A DNA stretch of 64,000 nucleotides from the NCBI GenBank assembly GCA_018292915.2, contig JACVVK020000315.1:485001-549000 (forward strand). The letters are read 5' to 3'. Made by a program: the position numbers and the translations under genes. The notes below the pieces were generated by a model that saw nothing but the letters and a program-made list of their open reading frames with translations, searched no databases and had not been told where the DNA came from. This document shows positions 48,701-60,000 of the stretch, piece by piece (position 1 is the first letter of the stretch; each line of letters opens with the position of its first letter). The DNA is from Batillaria attramentaria (taxonomy: Eukaryota; Mollusca; Gastropoda; Batillariidae).

Positions 48701-50064
48701 AACATAGAGAGAAGGGAAAGAAAAAGAAGAGAGATCAGAGCCGAGAAAGAGATCGGCGCAGTCGCAGCAAAGACCAGGATCGCAGCAGAAGCAGGGAGAG
48801 AGTGGGGAGAAGGAAACGTAGCGAAAGGTGGAGTTCTAGCCCGGACCTGAGGGGTAGTGGAGAAAAGGGTGGAGAAAAGAGGGAAGATGAGAGAAGGCGC
48901 AAGAGTAGCTCGAGTCCTGAAGGGAGGCGTAGTGCCAGCAGGGAGAGGGACAGAGACAGGAAGTCACGTGATAAGAGAAAGATGGCCAGCTCCAGCCCAG
49001 AAGCCGGGCGAAGCCAGAGTAGAGAACGAGAGAGAAGAAAGCGTAGTTTGAGTCGTGAGAGGGAGACGAGGAACGGGCGGAGTGGGAGCAGAGACAGTGA
49101 CTCCTACGTTGATCGTGGTCGTAGGGATAGCCGTAGCAGGAGTAGGGACATTAAGGACGAAACGAGACATCGCTCTCGCAGTCGCAGTAGGGATAAGGAT
49201 CGCAGGCGTAGTCGGAGCGGGTCCAGGGATGATCGACGTCACAAGCGCTCACGCCAGTCAGATGCGGGCAGCAAGGTCAAATCCAAGAAGAGGCGCCGAT
49301 CGCGCTCGGTTTCCACGGATAGTGATCATGGTCACCGCAGGATAAGTAAAGACTCCTCTTCTTCCTCGAGACAGCGCTCTCACAAAGACCGTCGCCATGA
49401 CGATGAGTACGAGCGGAGTGGTAAGAGGTCCAGAAAGCACAAGAGTAGATCCCGATCAAGGTGGGGACCATGCTTCCTTTTTCCCTCTTTGTGTGTGTGT
49501 GTGTGTATGTGCGTGTCTCTCGATTGCCCTGATAGAGGTTTTACAGAACATGATGTATAGCATCTGTGATCTAGTTTTATGTTTCACTAAACAGCACAGC
49601 TGGCACAGGGGTAGTAGAGGTTACATTACCTGATACAGGCAGAGTGAGTTTTCTTCTTGTCAGTGGGAGGTTGAGGGGATTCAGGGTTGCAGCCATGGAA
49701 TTCAGGATGACTGTGTGTGTGTGGTTCCCTTCTAATGCTCGGGTCGTGAGTTCATATCCCGGCTGGGGCCAAATATTTGTGCTGGCTTTTTCATCATTGC
49801 CCCGTCACTGATATCACCCGTATGTGGTGGAAAAGGACGTTAAACCCCCACCCCTGTGTGGTTCCAGTTTTGCACATCCACTCGGCATGAACTGCGTTAC
49901 TGGCCACTGTCGGCTTCCTTGTGCTCCATTTTTCTTCAGCTCTGCAGGTTTCAGTGCCGGCGGAATGGCATTTGAGCCAGTAGGTCCGCGGGTCGTGATG
50001 TGTTGATGTGCTCGCATGTTCCTCTTTTTTCTGTTGCAGGTCAGCTTCGCCGCGGAGACGATAA
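41870..50064 (+). CDS. PNISR: PNISR, arginine/serine-rich nuclear protein (complete, 12 coding exons, 917 aa)
   Basis: Nuclear-speckle SR-type protein linked to splicing. Exons: 41870-41942, 42264-42506, 42741-42862, 44630-44713, 45124-45331, 45579-45799, 46092-46232, 46645-46756, 47353-47406, 47659-47799, 48131-49460, 50040-50064; 2754 nt in frame. The N-terminus (MWANPWGGSW) and exon 2 (VDWASLAKQWIAQREA) match the human MWDQ...IDWAALAQAWIAQREA. The middle is Pro/Gly-rich. The hallmark DSAKRRHLPAWIREGLEKME is at 244-263, followed by a charged helix and SRFDSDDEDE. WMTEILLEVTTDEIE and APAKVLAKSSALAS are conserved. Exon 11 encodes an SR/RE/RD-rich tail from about residue 467; the tiny last exon adds SASPRRR. 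Size is near human (805). The 3' end is convergent with CEP43. Confidence 0.96.
42709..42738. repeat. (TG)n tract directly before the PNISR exon 3 acceptor
   Basis: A TG run ends at the CAG acceptor (42738-42740), as at ABCB7 exon 7. Confidence 0.9.
42899..44338. repeat. 110-bp minisatellite, about 13 copies, PNISR intron 3
   Basis: The unit holds three donor-like strings on the coding strand: CGTGTAAGTAAAG, AAAGGTAACAC and CCTGTAAGTGTAG. It starts about 37 bp after the exon 3 donor (42862|GTAGGA). Variants: TGTGTGG/TGGGGGG, GCTGGT/GCTAGT. The remaining 290 bp before exon 4 are plain. Confidence 0.95.
45979..46075. repeat. 48-bp duplication upstream of the PNISR exon 7 acceptor
   Basis: Two copies of TTGGCTGTGTGGTGGACGCA plus TGATGTTAAACACAGACT, ending 16 bp before exon 7. 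Confidence 0.85.
46528..46632. repeat. 20-bp minisatellite, 5 copies, before PNISR exon 8
   Basis: Units of GTGACTGATGGCGTTTGACC, the last running into the acceptor region (exon 8 starts at 46645). Confidence 0.9.
49735..49855 (+). mobile_element. SINE fragment, second family
   Basis: GGGTCGTGAGTTCATATCCC (B-box-like), GGCCAAATATTTGTGCTGGC and AAGGACGTTAAACCCCCA in order; the middle part matches the minus-strand copy at 20395-20530. It lies in the last PNISR intron. Confidence 0.6.
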
Positions 50065-50144
50065 TTGCATACCCTTTAGATAATCCTCGACTTTGTGTCA
50101 CACTGGCAGATTTCTGTGACCCGCTTGTGATTAGAATTCTTACC

Positions 50145-50150
50145 AATAAA
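50145..50150 (+). terminator. PNISR poly(A) signal
   Basis: AATAAA 81 nt after the stop, followed by a GT-rich stretch (TGTTTGTGTGTGCATGTG) typical of downstream elements. Confidence 0.75.
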
Positions 50151-50557
50151 ACACACTTTGCAGTGAAGCTATGTTTGTGTGTGCATGTGTGTGAAGCTGT
50201 TTGTGTGTGCATGTGCGTGAAGCTGTCTATGTTTGTGTGTGAAGCTGTCTATGTTTGTGTGTGTGTAGCTATGTTTGTGTGCATGTGTGAGAGAGAGAGT
50301 ACAGTAAACCCAAAGACCTTGGTGTGATGGCGTGTACTGTACCAGCAGCAAACATGACCCTGGGTAAAGATGTAAGGAGATGGCGTGTACATCAGGTTTC
50401 CAGTGTGATGCATAAATGTCATCTTTTCTTGAATGATAGGACCAGTAAACTGAACACGCAAGCAGCAAGCACACCATTTGTATGATTGTCGAGGTGCAGT
50501 AGTGCAGTCCTAATGATGGTGTTAACTGCAGTCTTTGCCCATTGTCCGTCCTGCTTA

Positions 50558-50984
50558 GGCCTCGTGCACATTAGCGTCAGTGCTACATCACACGCTTGTC
50601 GCGCTTTGCGTGCTGCACGCACGGTGGGGCTCTCACGTGGAGTCAGAATCGCGCGCGTGCTGCTCTCGATTGTGATTGAATCAAGCTGAAAATGGTAGAG
50701 GTTTTCCTGTTGCGAAACATTTCATCCGCGCAATTCCGCCATCTTGGAAGAGAAGAGGATGGTGAGTGCTGGCCCTTGTGCTCTCTTCTGATTGGCTGAA
50801 ATCGCGCTACACGCGCGCGTCGAGCGTGCCAAATAGAACATTTCCTATCCCCGCGCGACAGAATTTTTCAATCGTGCTACGTCTGTCGCTCCGCGCTTCA
50901 AGGGGTTGCACACATAGACACGCGACAAAATCTGCTGCATGCGTGGCGCGACAATGTCGGTTGACGCCAGTGTGCAAGGGCCCT
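50558..50984. mobile_element. Harbinger-like inverted-repeat element, about 427 bp
   Basis: Left end GGCCTCGTGCACATTAGCGT and reverse complement of the right end GGGCCCTTGCACACTGGCGT are imperfect inverted repeats, with T(T/A)A at both flanks. The GC-rich body has many CGCGC motifs. End sequence and TWA-like flanks fit PIF/Harbinger; no transposase was recognised. Confidence 0.55.
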
Positions 50985-52019
50985 AAATGGCTGTACCATC
51001 ATCTACAAACTGATCAAGCGCCATGCATTTGGTATGTCACTATGTACATTACCCCTTTTTCCACGTAACACAAGCTGGTCCCCTGTGTCAACATGCACAA
51101 CAAAAGTGGTTTTCATCAACACACACGCGCAGAGGTTAAAATTTATTCAAAGTTTGATTACACTTCTTCCGTAGGCCATACTGTGAACAACAACAATAAG
51201 AAGAAAGCCGTGTGTGTAATGTTTCATAGTTCTGTCATACAGTCCTACATTGTGGAAAGCGGTTCACTGACAGTACGGTGCATTTACTCTACATGTACCT
51301 GAGTTGAGGTGGCAAGACGCTAGATGCATCAGACACTTTACTGGCAGTTTGATTACTTTCTTCACTGCTTGATACAGTATTGTCAACACAAACCAGCAAC
51401 CAGCCAAGCCCTTGGCAGCTTTTGTCATGGTAACAAAGTACACACAGCCTGAGACAACAACAGACGTTGCGTACATGTGAACCAGTAACTGTTCACTATG
51501 GCTCAGCCTCAACTGACCAGATGCACAAGGGTAAGCAAGTTGTGTGACGTGAGTGACATCCATATCTTGAGGGTCTCGCTTCTGAAGTAAATTTCCTGTA
51601 AATGTGATCATTCCTATAGATAAAATAAATTGACCGCTACGGTACAGCTGATAGCAGGTTTTCGACTAGCAATATCAACAGCAAATAATGCATCTTTCAC
51701 CTGTGAGACAAGAACTATTTTCTACCATCCAGAAAAAAAAAAAAAGATCCGTTACAACTGCCATTTACAAAATTACCAGACAGCTGTTTTCACTGTTAGG
51801 ATTTTCTGCAAACGGAAATTGCAGTCAACAAATATCAACTGGCAACAGATGAACATGTTATCTTTCATCACCAATTAGTAATGCATCTATTTTTTCATCC
51901 AAACAACTCATACAATGTACAACAAACGGCAGCACTCGGACAATTTAAAAATCAATTAAAAAAGGAAAAAGCATGTAGAAGATGAGCAGCTGACACGCAG
52001 TATGATGATGATGATGTGA
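50985..52019. other. Intergenic region between convergent PNISR and CEP43
   Basis: No gene, repeat array or transposon was recognised; A/T-rich with short homopolymers. Confidence 0.5.
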
Positions 52020-52025
52020 TTTATT
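52020..52025 (-). terminator. CEP43 poly(A) signal candidate
   Basis: AATAAA on the minus strand, about 950 nt beyond the CEP43 stop codon; closer signals were not obvious. Confidence 0.45.
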
Positions 52026-52977
52026 GCAAGGTAGACCTGTTGTATGTACACTTGGCTTTCAGTTTCACACTCTTCAAACCTCACTGACATCCCTCACACA
52101 GCAACATCTCACGCTGCCTCAACAACTTCCATACTTGCGTCCCCTGAACCCCGTCTGGACCCAATTAAAAAAAAAAAGCAAACACTTGAAAAGTGTACTG
52201 GACAGAACTTCCGACATCACTGGTGCTATGTACAATATGCTGTGGCCAGACGACTGGTTGACAGAGTGACTGTACACGATAGTGACAGGCTTCTCTCTCT
52301 GTCCCACAGTACAATCACCATGACACAGCAGGGACACTGTGTACTTTCCTGTCACACCAGGCAGCTGTATGTGAGTACAATAAGCATAATGTCTGGTGGT
52401 TAGGAATACAGCTCAACAGCTCTTCTTCCATATGTAGTGCTTGTCACTGGAATGATACCAGGATTACACTTGGCACTTGAAAAAGCCACCGATACAACCC
52501 GTACGTACAGTAACAGCATGTCCTAGACAAACCAATCAATTGTACTGAAACTGGATATAAGGTTCCCTCGCCCCAAAGGCGCCGTGAGCATGCAGCAGGC
52601 AGGGAAGGTCTTTTTTGGCTGCGCCCTAGAAATGGGCCAGTCATTAAGGTTCAGTGTTCAACGTAAACCCTATGTATCCTGCTTTCTTTATTGTCACAAC
52701 ATAATGTGTACAGCCTGAGCTGTGCAAGGATTCTACAAGTACATGTAGATCTCTCTCTGTATACTGTATATGTTTGTGTATGTGTAATGCTTATTTCTCC
52801 TGGTCATCCCCACATAACTTTCTACATGAAGAACAGAGGACTATACGACCTACGTTATTATCTGTACAATATGAATACTGCCTGTATTAAGTGTGAAAAT
52901 CCAGTACATGTTGGACGGATGTTGATACCGAGATATCTCCTTAACCAAGTTAAAAGAAAGGCCAAAGGCTGCAGTAG

Positions 52978-54673
52978 CTATGGCAACTGTGGGTCCTCCA
53001 TGTAGTCGAATCCCCCATCCATCTGGGATATGCTGCGGTCCGTCGTCATGTCGTCAAACTGAAAAAGAACACAACCAAACACTGCACTATGCCAAAGTAC
53101 AATTACAACTGAAAGTTTCCAGTAACGGTTCCATAGAAAGGCCAGATTTGCTTTGATTTATTTAAATGCTTGTACTCCAAGAGGAAGTAAAAAAATGCAA
53201 ATTCTTCTGCATGTGTTCAACAGCTGCTGCGGGTACCAGCTATTGCCTCCATTCTAACATCACCTCATCCCTTTTGCTGGCTCGGTGCCAGCTTGTCAGT
53301 GTCACAGTGCAGGTGATTAGGTGTCTCAGTGGTACAAACTACCAAACAACAAAGAAGCCTTTCAATAAAAATAACAACAACAACAAAAAAACCAATGCAA
53401 GCAACTCTGTGTAGTAGAGGAAGTGCTTACCCCACTGTTCTCACTCTTGAGCAAGTCGTCGGCTTCTATGGAAATGTCTTCGATTTCCTCGTCCTCGATC
53501 TCTTCCGCAATGCTGCCATTCTCCGTCTTGTCTCGTCCCTCACCTTTGCTGCGAGGGGATTTCTGGCTCAAACTGTGCCTGCCGTCAACATCAAGTGTTT
53601 ATGTACAGACATGCTACATAAGTTAATTACAGGGAGACCATCGCTGCCATTCTCCGTCTTGTCTCGTCCCTCACCTTTGCTGCGAGGGGATTTCTGGCTC
53701 AAACTGTGCCTGCCGTCAACATCAAGTGTTTATGTACAGACATGCGACATAAGTTAATTACAGGGAGACCATCGCTGCCACTATGTAGGGGTTGTAAGGT
53801 AAGGAAGGTCTTCTCCAATCACAATGTACCTGTGGTATTTTTGTAAAAATTGTCCCCCCCCCCCCCAAAAAAAAAGGCAGCAGTGACCACATAATTACTC
53901 ATGTCCTATAGTCCTTGAAAAAGTGAAACTGAACTGTGAGCTGTAAAAACATGCAACTGCTTGTACCAAGCCTTCAATGAGGCAGTAGGATGAAAATGAT
54001 TAGTTTCCCTGCATTAAAGTTTCATCTGGAAAAGCGGTAGCAAATCTTTTTTTTTTTAAACTTAAAAAAAAAAACACAACGAAATGCTTATACAAACGGA
54101 GAAAAACGGCTTACCCCGAACTCTGAAAGTCGTCCTCATATTCAAAATCATCTTGCATATCTGAAAAGCAGAAGAGCATATGACATAAGCGATTGGTATG
54201 ATAACACGCCACACTGATTCCTCTTGTAAACTAAGAACATGTAATGTTTCTCTACAGCACTTGCTGCTATTCCAAAACTCCCTCCAAAAACTTCCTCACA
54301 CAGGAAACTTACCATTGCCAATTCCCAGATCTGCCATTCGTCTGTCCAGGGAGCGCAGGCTGGGATCACTGTCTTTGCCCTTTGAACCTGAATATTCCGG
54401 GTGAATAAATTCACGTGCAATAACAGTCTGTAACATTCTTACCTCACTCTTGCCATAAACCATCTCATAATAAGCCAATATCTAAACTGAATGACAAAAT
54501 TTCTCTATGTGAATTCTGGCAGAGGTGGGGGGGGGGGGGGTACCCTAAGCCTACAGCAGACACCGACAGAAACTTCATGGGTTTCTTTAAAGAAAAACTA
54601 GACACTTCAAACTGACAAGTATCAAATGTCATCCCTAGTTATACAAAGTTAAAGCATTGCTTTATGTCATATT

Positions 54674-54731
<58 letters not shown>

Positions 54732-56985
54732 ACAAAGAACTGACCTGTAGTCTTGCTGTTAGTGGCCGATGTGAGTGAACCCGAGTTGAGGAAGGGGAGG
54801 TCACCGAGTGAGCTGAGACCGCTGCCTTTCCCCCCACCAGCACCCCCTTGACCACCACCACCGACTGCTGCTCCGTCACTCTTTTTCTTGTCACTGTCAC
54901 TGACAACAGGAAGGGAACTTGGTTCAGCAACAATGAAGATTTGTCATCAGAACATCAGACAGACACAATGCCATACATACAACACATACAGTCATCAAAT
55001 ACAAGTAATGTGAAAGTGAGCATTCCTTCCTACTACAAGTGGCCACCCATAGTGTTTGCATCACTCTCATATACCGTCAGCCAATCATCTTGCTCTACTG
55101 ACACCATGCTGACACCACTGTGGGACAGCCACACCCTGCAGGCAGACCACCATGGAAACGGAGAATGATAATTACTGGTCCGTTCCCTCAACTACTATAA
55201 TCATTCACTGACACATGAACAAAAGCAAGGAGGGATTACTGTTGATGTCAGAAACTCCATGTATCACTGTCACAAGTCATGAGCACAACACTGCATTACC
55301 AGTAACTACTACACTAGTGGACATCAGAAACTCCATGTATCACTGTCACAAGTCATGAGCACAACACTGCATTACCAGTAACTACTACACGAGCGGACAT
55401 CAGAAACTCCATGTATCACTGTCACAAGTCATGAGCACAACACTGCATTACCAGTAACTACTACACGAGCGGACATCAGAAACTCCATGTATCACTGTCA
55501 CAAGTTATGAGCACAACACTGCATTACCAGTAACTACTACACGAGCGGACATCAGAAACTCCATGTATCACTGTCACAAGTTATGAGCACAACACTGCAT
55601 TACCAGTAACTACTACACGAGCGGACATCAGAAACTCCATGTATCACTGTCACAAGTCATGAGCACAACACTGCATTACCAGTAACTACTACACTAGCGG
55701 ACATCAGAAACTCCATGTATCACTGTCACAAGTCATGAGCACAACACTGCATTACCAGTAACTACTACACTAGCGGACATCAGAAACTCCATGTATCACT
55801 GTCACAAGTCATGAGCACAACACTGCATTACCAGTAACTACTACACGAGCGGACATCCAACTCCTGCTGTGACAGAGCCTTTGGGTAACTTTTAACACCT
55901 GATACACTGTAGGGGCGGATGTTGGTTTAGTGGGTTAAGACTTGTCACCAATCCGAGAGGTCAGGTTCGAGTCCCATTCAGGGCAAAGACATTTTCCTTT
56001 CTCGTATGTGGCACCGTTCATTCGGGTAGACCAACGGGGATTCTCTCCGGGTTCTCCGGCTTCCTCCCCCTCTGCTTTGGCAACATTCAGCCCACAAGAT
56101 TTTAAAAAACCAAAAATGCAAATCTAAAGTTTCGAAACTTAAATTGCTGAGCTGGCCCTTCGCACATGGTGACTGTAATGAGTTCATGTCCAACGTGTGA
56201 CAATATGCGTGTGTTTCACATGAGAATACATGGTGGGTTCAGCTCATGGTGCTCTGAGCCAAATATATGTGATACAGTGCCTATATTAATGCATTTATCG
56301 TTCTTATTATTACATGTACCAATAATGTCTGGCAGTGGGACCCCAATCAAACATAAACAAGACACATAATTATGTGAAATGTTGAAAGTTAATGTTTCAA
56401 TGGTAAGCTAACATTTTGCTTTGACGACAATGCTTCTGTGAACTGTACTTGCTCATGCACTTTTCACAAACTACAACATGCAGTGACCAGTGCAGGGTGA
56501 GATGATGATGTAAGTCCAGTACTCAAGTGATGTCAAACTCATCTAACACCACGACAGTTCTTGTTGCAGCTTGAGCAGCAATCCTGATTGACGGTGTGAA
56601 AGATAATCTCTCAAAAACAAGTCAGCTGCAAACCACTGGCACAATGGAAACCACAATAATGAACTCTGGTGCCTGTTTGTTAGTTGTCCTGGAGTAAATG
56701 TTAGTCTTCAGCACACTGTATCATAGAACACAAAAGTGAACACAACACAACACATGAACACTAATCTCACAGCAACACAGATTAAGGGACAGAGCTTGGT
56801 GAGAGCTTCACGTAGGAAAACAGCGACTTCAGATCAAACACAAGCAAACTGCTGCTGCTTTACAACTGTGTTGTAAGATGAAATCATACGTCACGGAAAA
56901 CAAATCTTAGTTTTCACTGCAAATGTAATGGCTCCACAAGCACCAGTTTCTGAAACAGACAAGTGGGCTGGCCATCTTTTTCTTC

Positions 56986-57054
<69 letters not shown>

Positions 57055-60000
57055 TGTGTGTGTGTGTAGAATTGGGGGGAGAGGGACAGTGAATGCTAAC
57101 TGGTAGATGCATGTATTTCTGATACTTTTTGGCTCCTAGTAGGGACAGCAATTTAAACAACCAAAACCAAAACATGCATTCTGATTTTCTGTGTAACTGG
57201 CGCATACTTTTACTACAGAAACTGGTGCTGTAGAGGGACAACAAAACAAAATCTGGCAACAAAACAAAACTCAGACTAGACTAAAGGAAAACAATGGGGA
57301 TTATTTTAAATGGGTCACCACAACTACAACTATGTCAAACTTCACTGTTAAGCACAACTGTTCTGCAGTACACTTCACTGCGCACTACTCGTGTCCAGTT
57401 GTAGTGTTGTTAATGGTTCAGTTTGCAAACCCACTGTACTAACGTCATGTCACATGACAGCTTTGGGTGACAATGTCACATGCCACCTTCAGCAGTGCAA
57501 GTTTTATACCTCCGTAAACCTGCAAACACAGGGATCTGAGATGGACGACTGCTGCGGGAGCTCGAATTTGAATCCGAACTTAGGTGTCTTTCCTGAGGAC
57601 TGGAAATTAATGGCATACCAACAGTGTACATTAAAATGTGAATCAAGCCGCACATCATGGAGATATGTAGTCAACAAATAAACATGTGACGCGTACTGCA
57701 TACTGTGGGCATACCGTAAGGCAGCAGGCATCAAACTGAGGACGTTACATACAAAGCAATGCCTCCAATTGAAAACTAAAGGGAAATTTAACAGCCATAA
57801 ACCAAACATTCAGTATCATGGATATGATGTATACCTGCCTACACGACTGTCCAACAGAACTGGTCTAACCACTTCAATGATTACAGTACGCTCCTTCAAA
57901 TACAAAGTACATGTACATGTGTATCTGGCTTTTATCTGCACTTTAATCATGAATGCTTCCAACTGCAAGTTGGGCATCCTCTCTCATCCTCACAATCAAA
58001 CCAACACAATGATTATGTTGTGGGAGACAGAACGTAACTCAGTACATGTATCTGTAATTATCTATCTCAACTTCTCTGTAATGATTCATCACAATTTCTG
58101 TGTAAGTCTGCCGTCTGCTCTACATGTATTTGGTGAAAACATGCACTTTAACCCGTGTAGAGAATGTTCCTATGTTGTTCTGTGATTACAATAACAGTAT
58201 ATGATGCATGAGAGACAGGCGGTGAAACTGTAACTGTGCAAAGTCAGTGCCATGAAGATGTAGTTGGTACAGGTACAGCATAGTACAGTCTTACAGAATA
58301 GAATTATGTGCTCCCTCTCTCTTTTGTGTTTTCTTTATATTCCTGTAGCATTTACCACCGGAAAAATAAAATAATGTCCCTGTCTGTTCAACAAATGAAA
58401 CCTATCCAACAAGCACACACATACATACACTCTCACTTTCTCTAATTCGCATTCCACCAATCCACCCCTTTCATCATACACCAGTGCAATGGTATACAAG
58501 TACATATTGGTGACAAACAACAAGAACAAAAAGAACAAGGCATCACGTGAAGACTGCTGAAGCTGGGCAGGTTTGTGTTGTGCGATCAGCAGTCAGCATG
58601 CCGGTGTTACACGGTTACATGTAACATATAGTACACTGAAGTAATACCGGTAATTGTCACAAAGTTGATGTAAATAAAGCTGGGCAGGTTTTTGTTCTGC
58701 GATCAGCAGTCAGCATGCCGGTGTTACACGGTTACATGTAACATATAGTACACTGAAGTAATACCGGTAACTGTCACACAGTTGATGTAAATATTTTGGA
58801 AACACAGCACAGACATCACTGTCAGGACGTATTATCATAAAGCTTGTGGTTATCTTTTCTGAAGTGACATGTCAGGACAAAATTCTCTGCTAAATGGTGT
58901 GACGATGGTAAAATGTTCCTGTTAAACAGCGTGACGACACTAAAATGTGCCTTCTTACTGGTGTGACGACATGAAACTGTTCCTGCAGATGAAGGCCTAC
59001 TGATGTCTGTCATAATGAGAGGGACTGCACATGTATCACAAGAGACTTTATGAAAGGGTCTCTGTACTGCACGTGCATCAGACACAAAATGTAAGTTTGG
59101 TAACGTGTAAGTCCCCTGTGACCTAAGCCACCAAAATCTTCACCAATGTCAACAATGACCTGAGTGTTCATTTTGCCAACCAAGACCTTGTACGCCAACT
59201 GGAAATAGCATTACTTTTATAGACATGGCTGAACCCCTCCATAAAGTGTAGTGTTTGAGCAAAAGGCAGAAAGTAATGGGAACAGTGAGCGTGAGAAAGT
59301 AGTGTGCACTGTCAGACATCACATGACTACAGCTGCATGCCACACACAAACCTAACATCTTCCACCGAGGACCACCCTAAACACTTCCTCCTCTCACCGA
59401 GAAAACAAAACCAACCCTATCCCAGACTCCCTCTGTATAGATAAATAAGTGTGGACAGTTTGCAGCACATGTGGAGGTGTTAAGTGTCATGCAAAATTGT
59501 TGCTGAGTGCAAGATGAATGTAAATATTTTGCTAACTGATAACTGTCCCTTCCATTGTACAGCTTCCCCACTTTACACACTGCTGTTTTCCAGCACACAA
59601 CCATATCATGTCACGTACTGTCTCAGTTTACAATCTCTTTCACTGGATTTCACCATCAAATGGTTCTAGTCATCATTTTCAAAGTCACACCACCACAAAG
59701 TCTACAGTATATATACATGTGACACCCAATGATTGTTCAGAACTGAGTGAACTTTGCACAGAAATGATTGTTCAAAACTGAGTGAACTTTGCACAGAAAT
59801 GATTGTTCAGAACTGAGTGAACTTTGCACAGAAATGATTGTTCAAAACTGAGTGAACTTTGCACAGAAATGATTGTTCAAAACTGAGTGCACTTTGCACA
59901 GAAATGATTGTTCAAAACTGAGTGAACTTTGGATATGGATACAACGTGCACATATGTGTACAGATGCCTGGGGCTCGTTCTGACAAAATTAAATGCAGAA

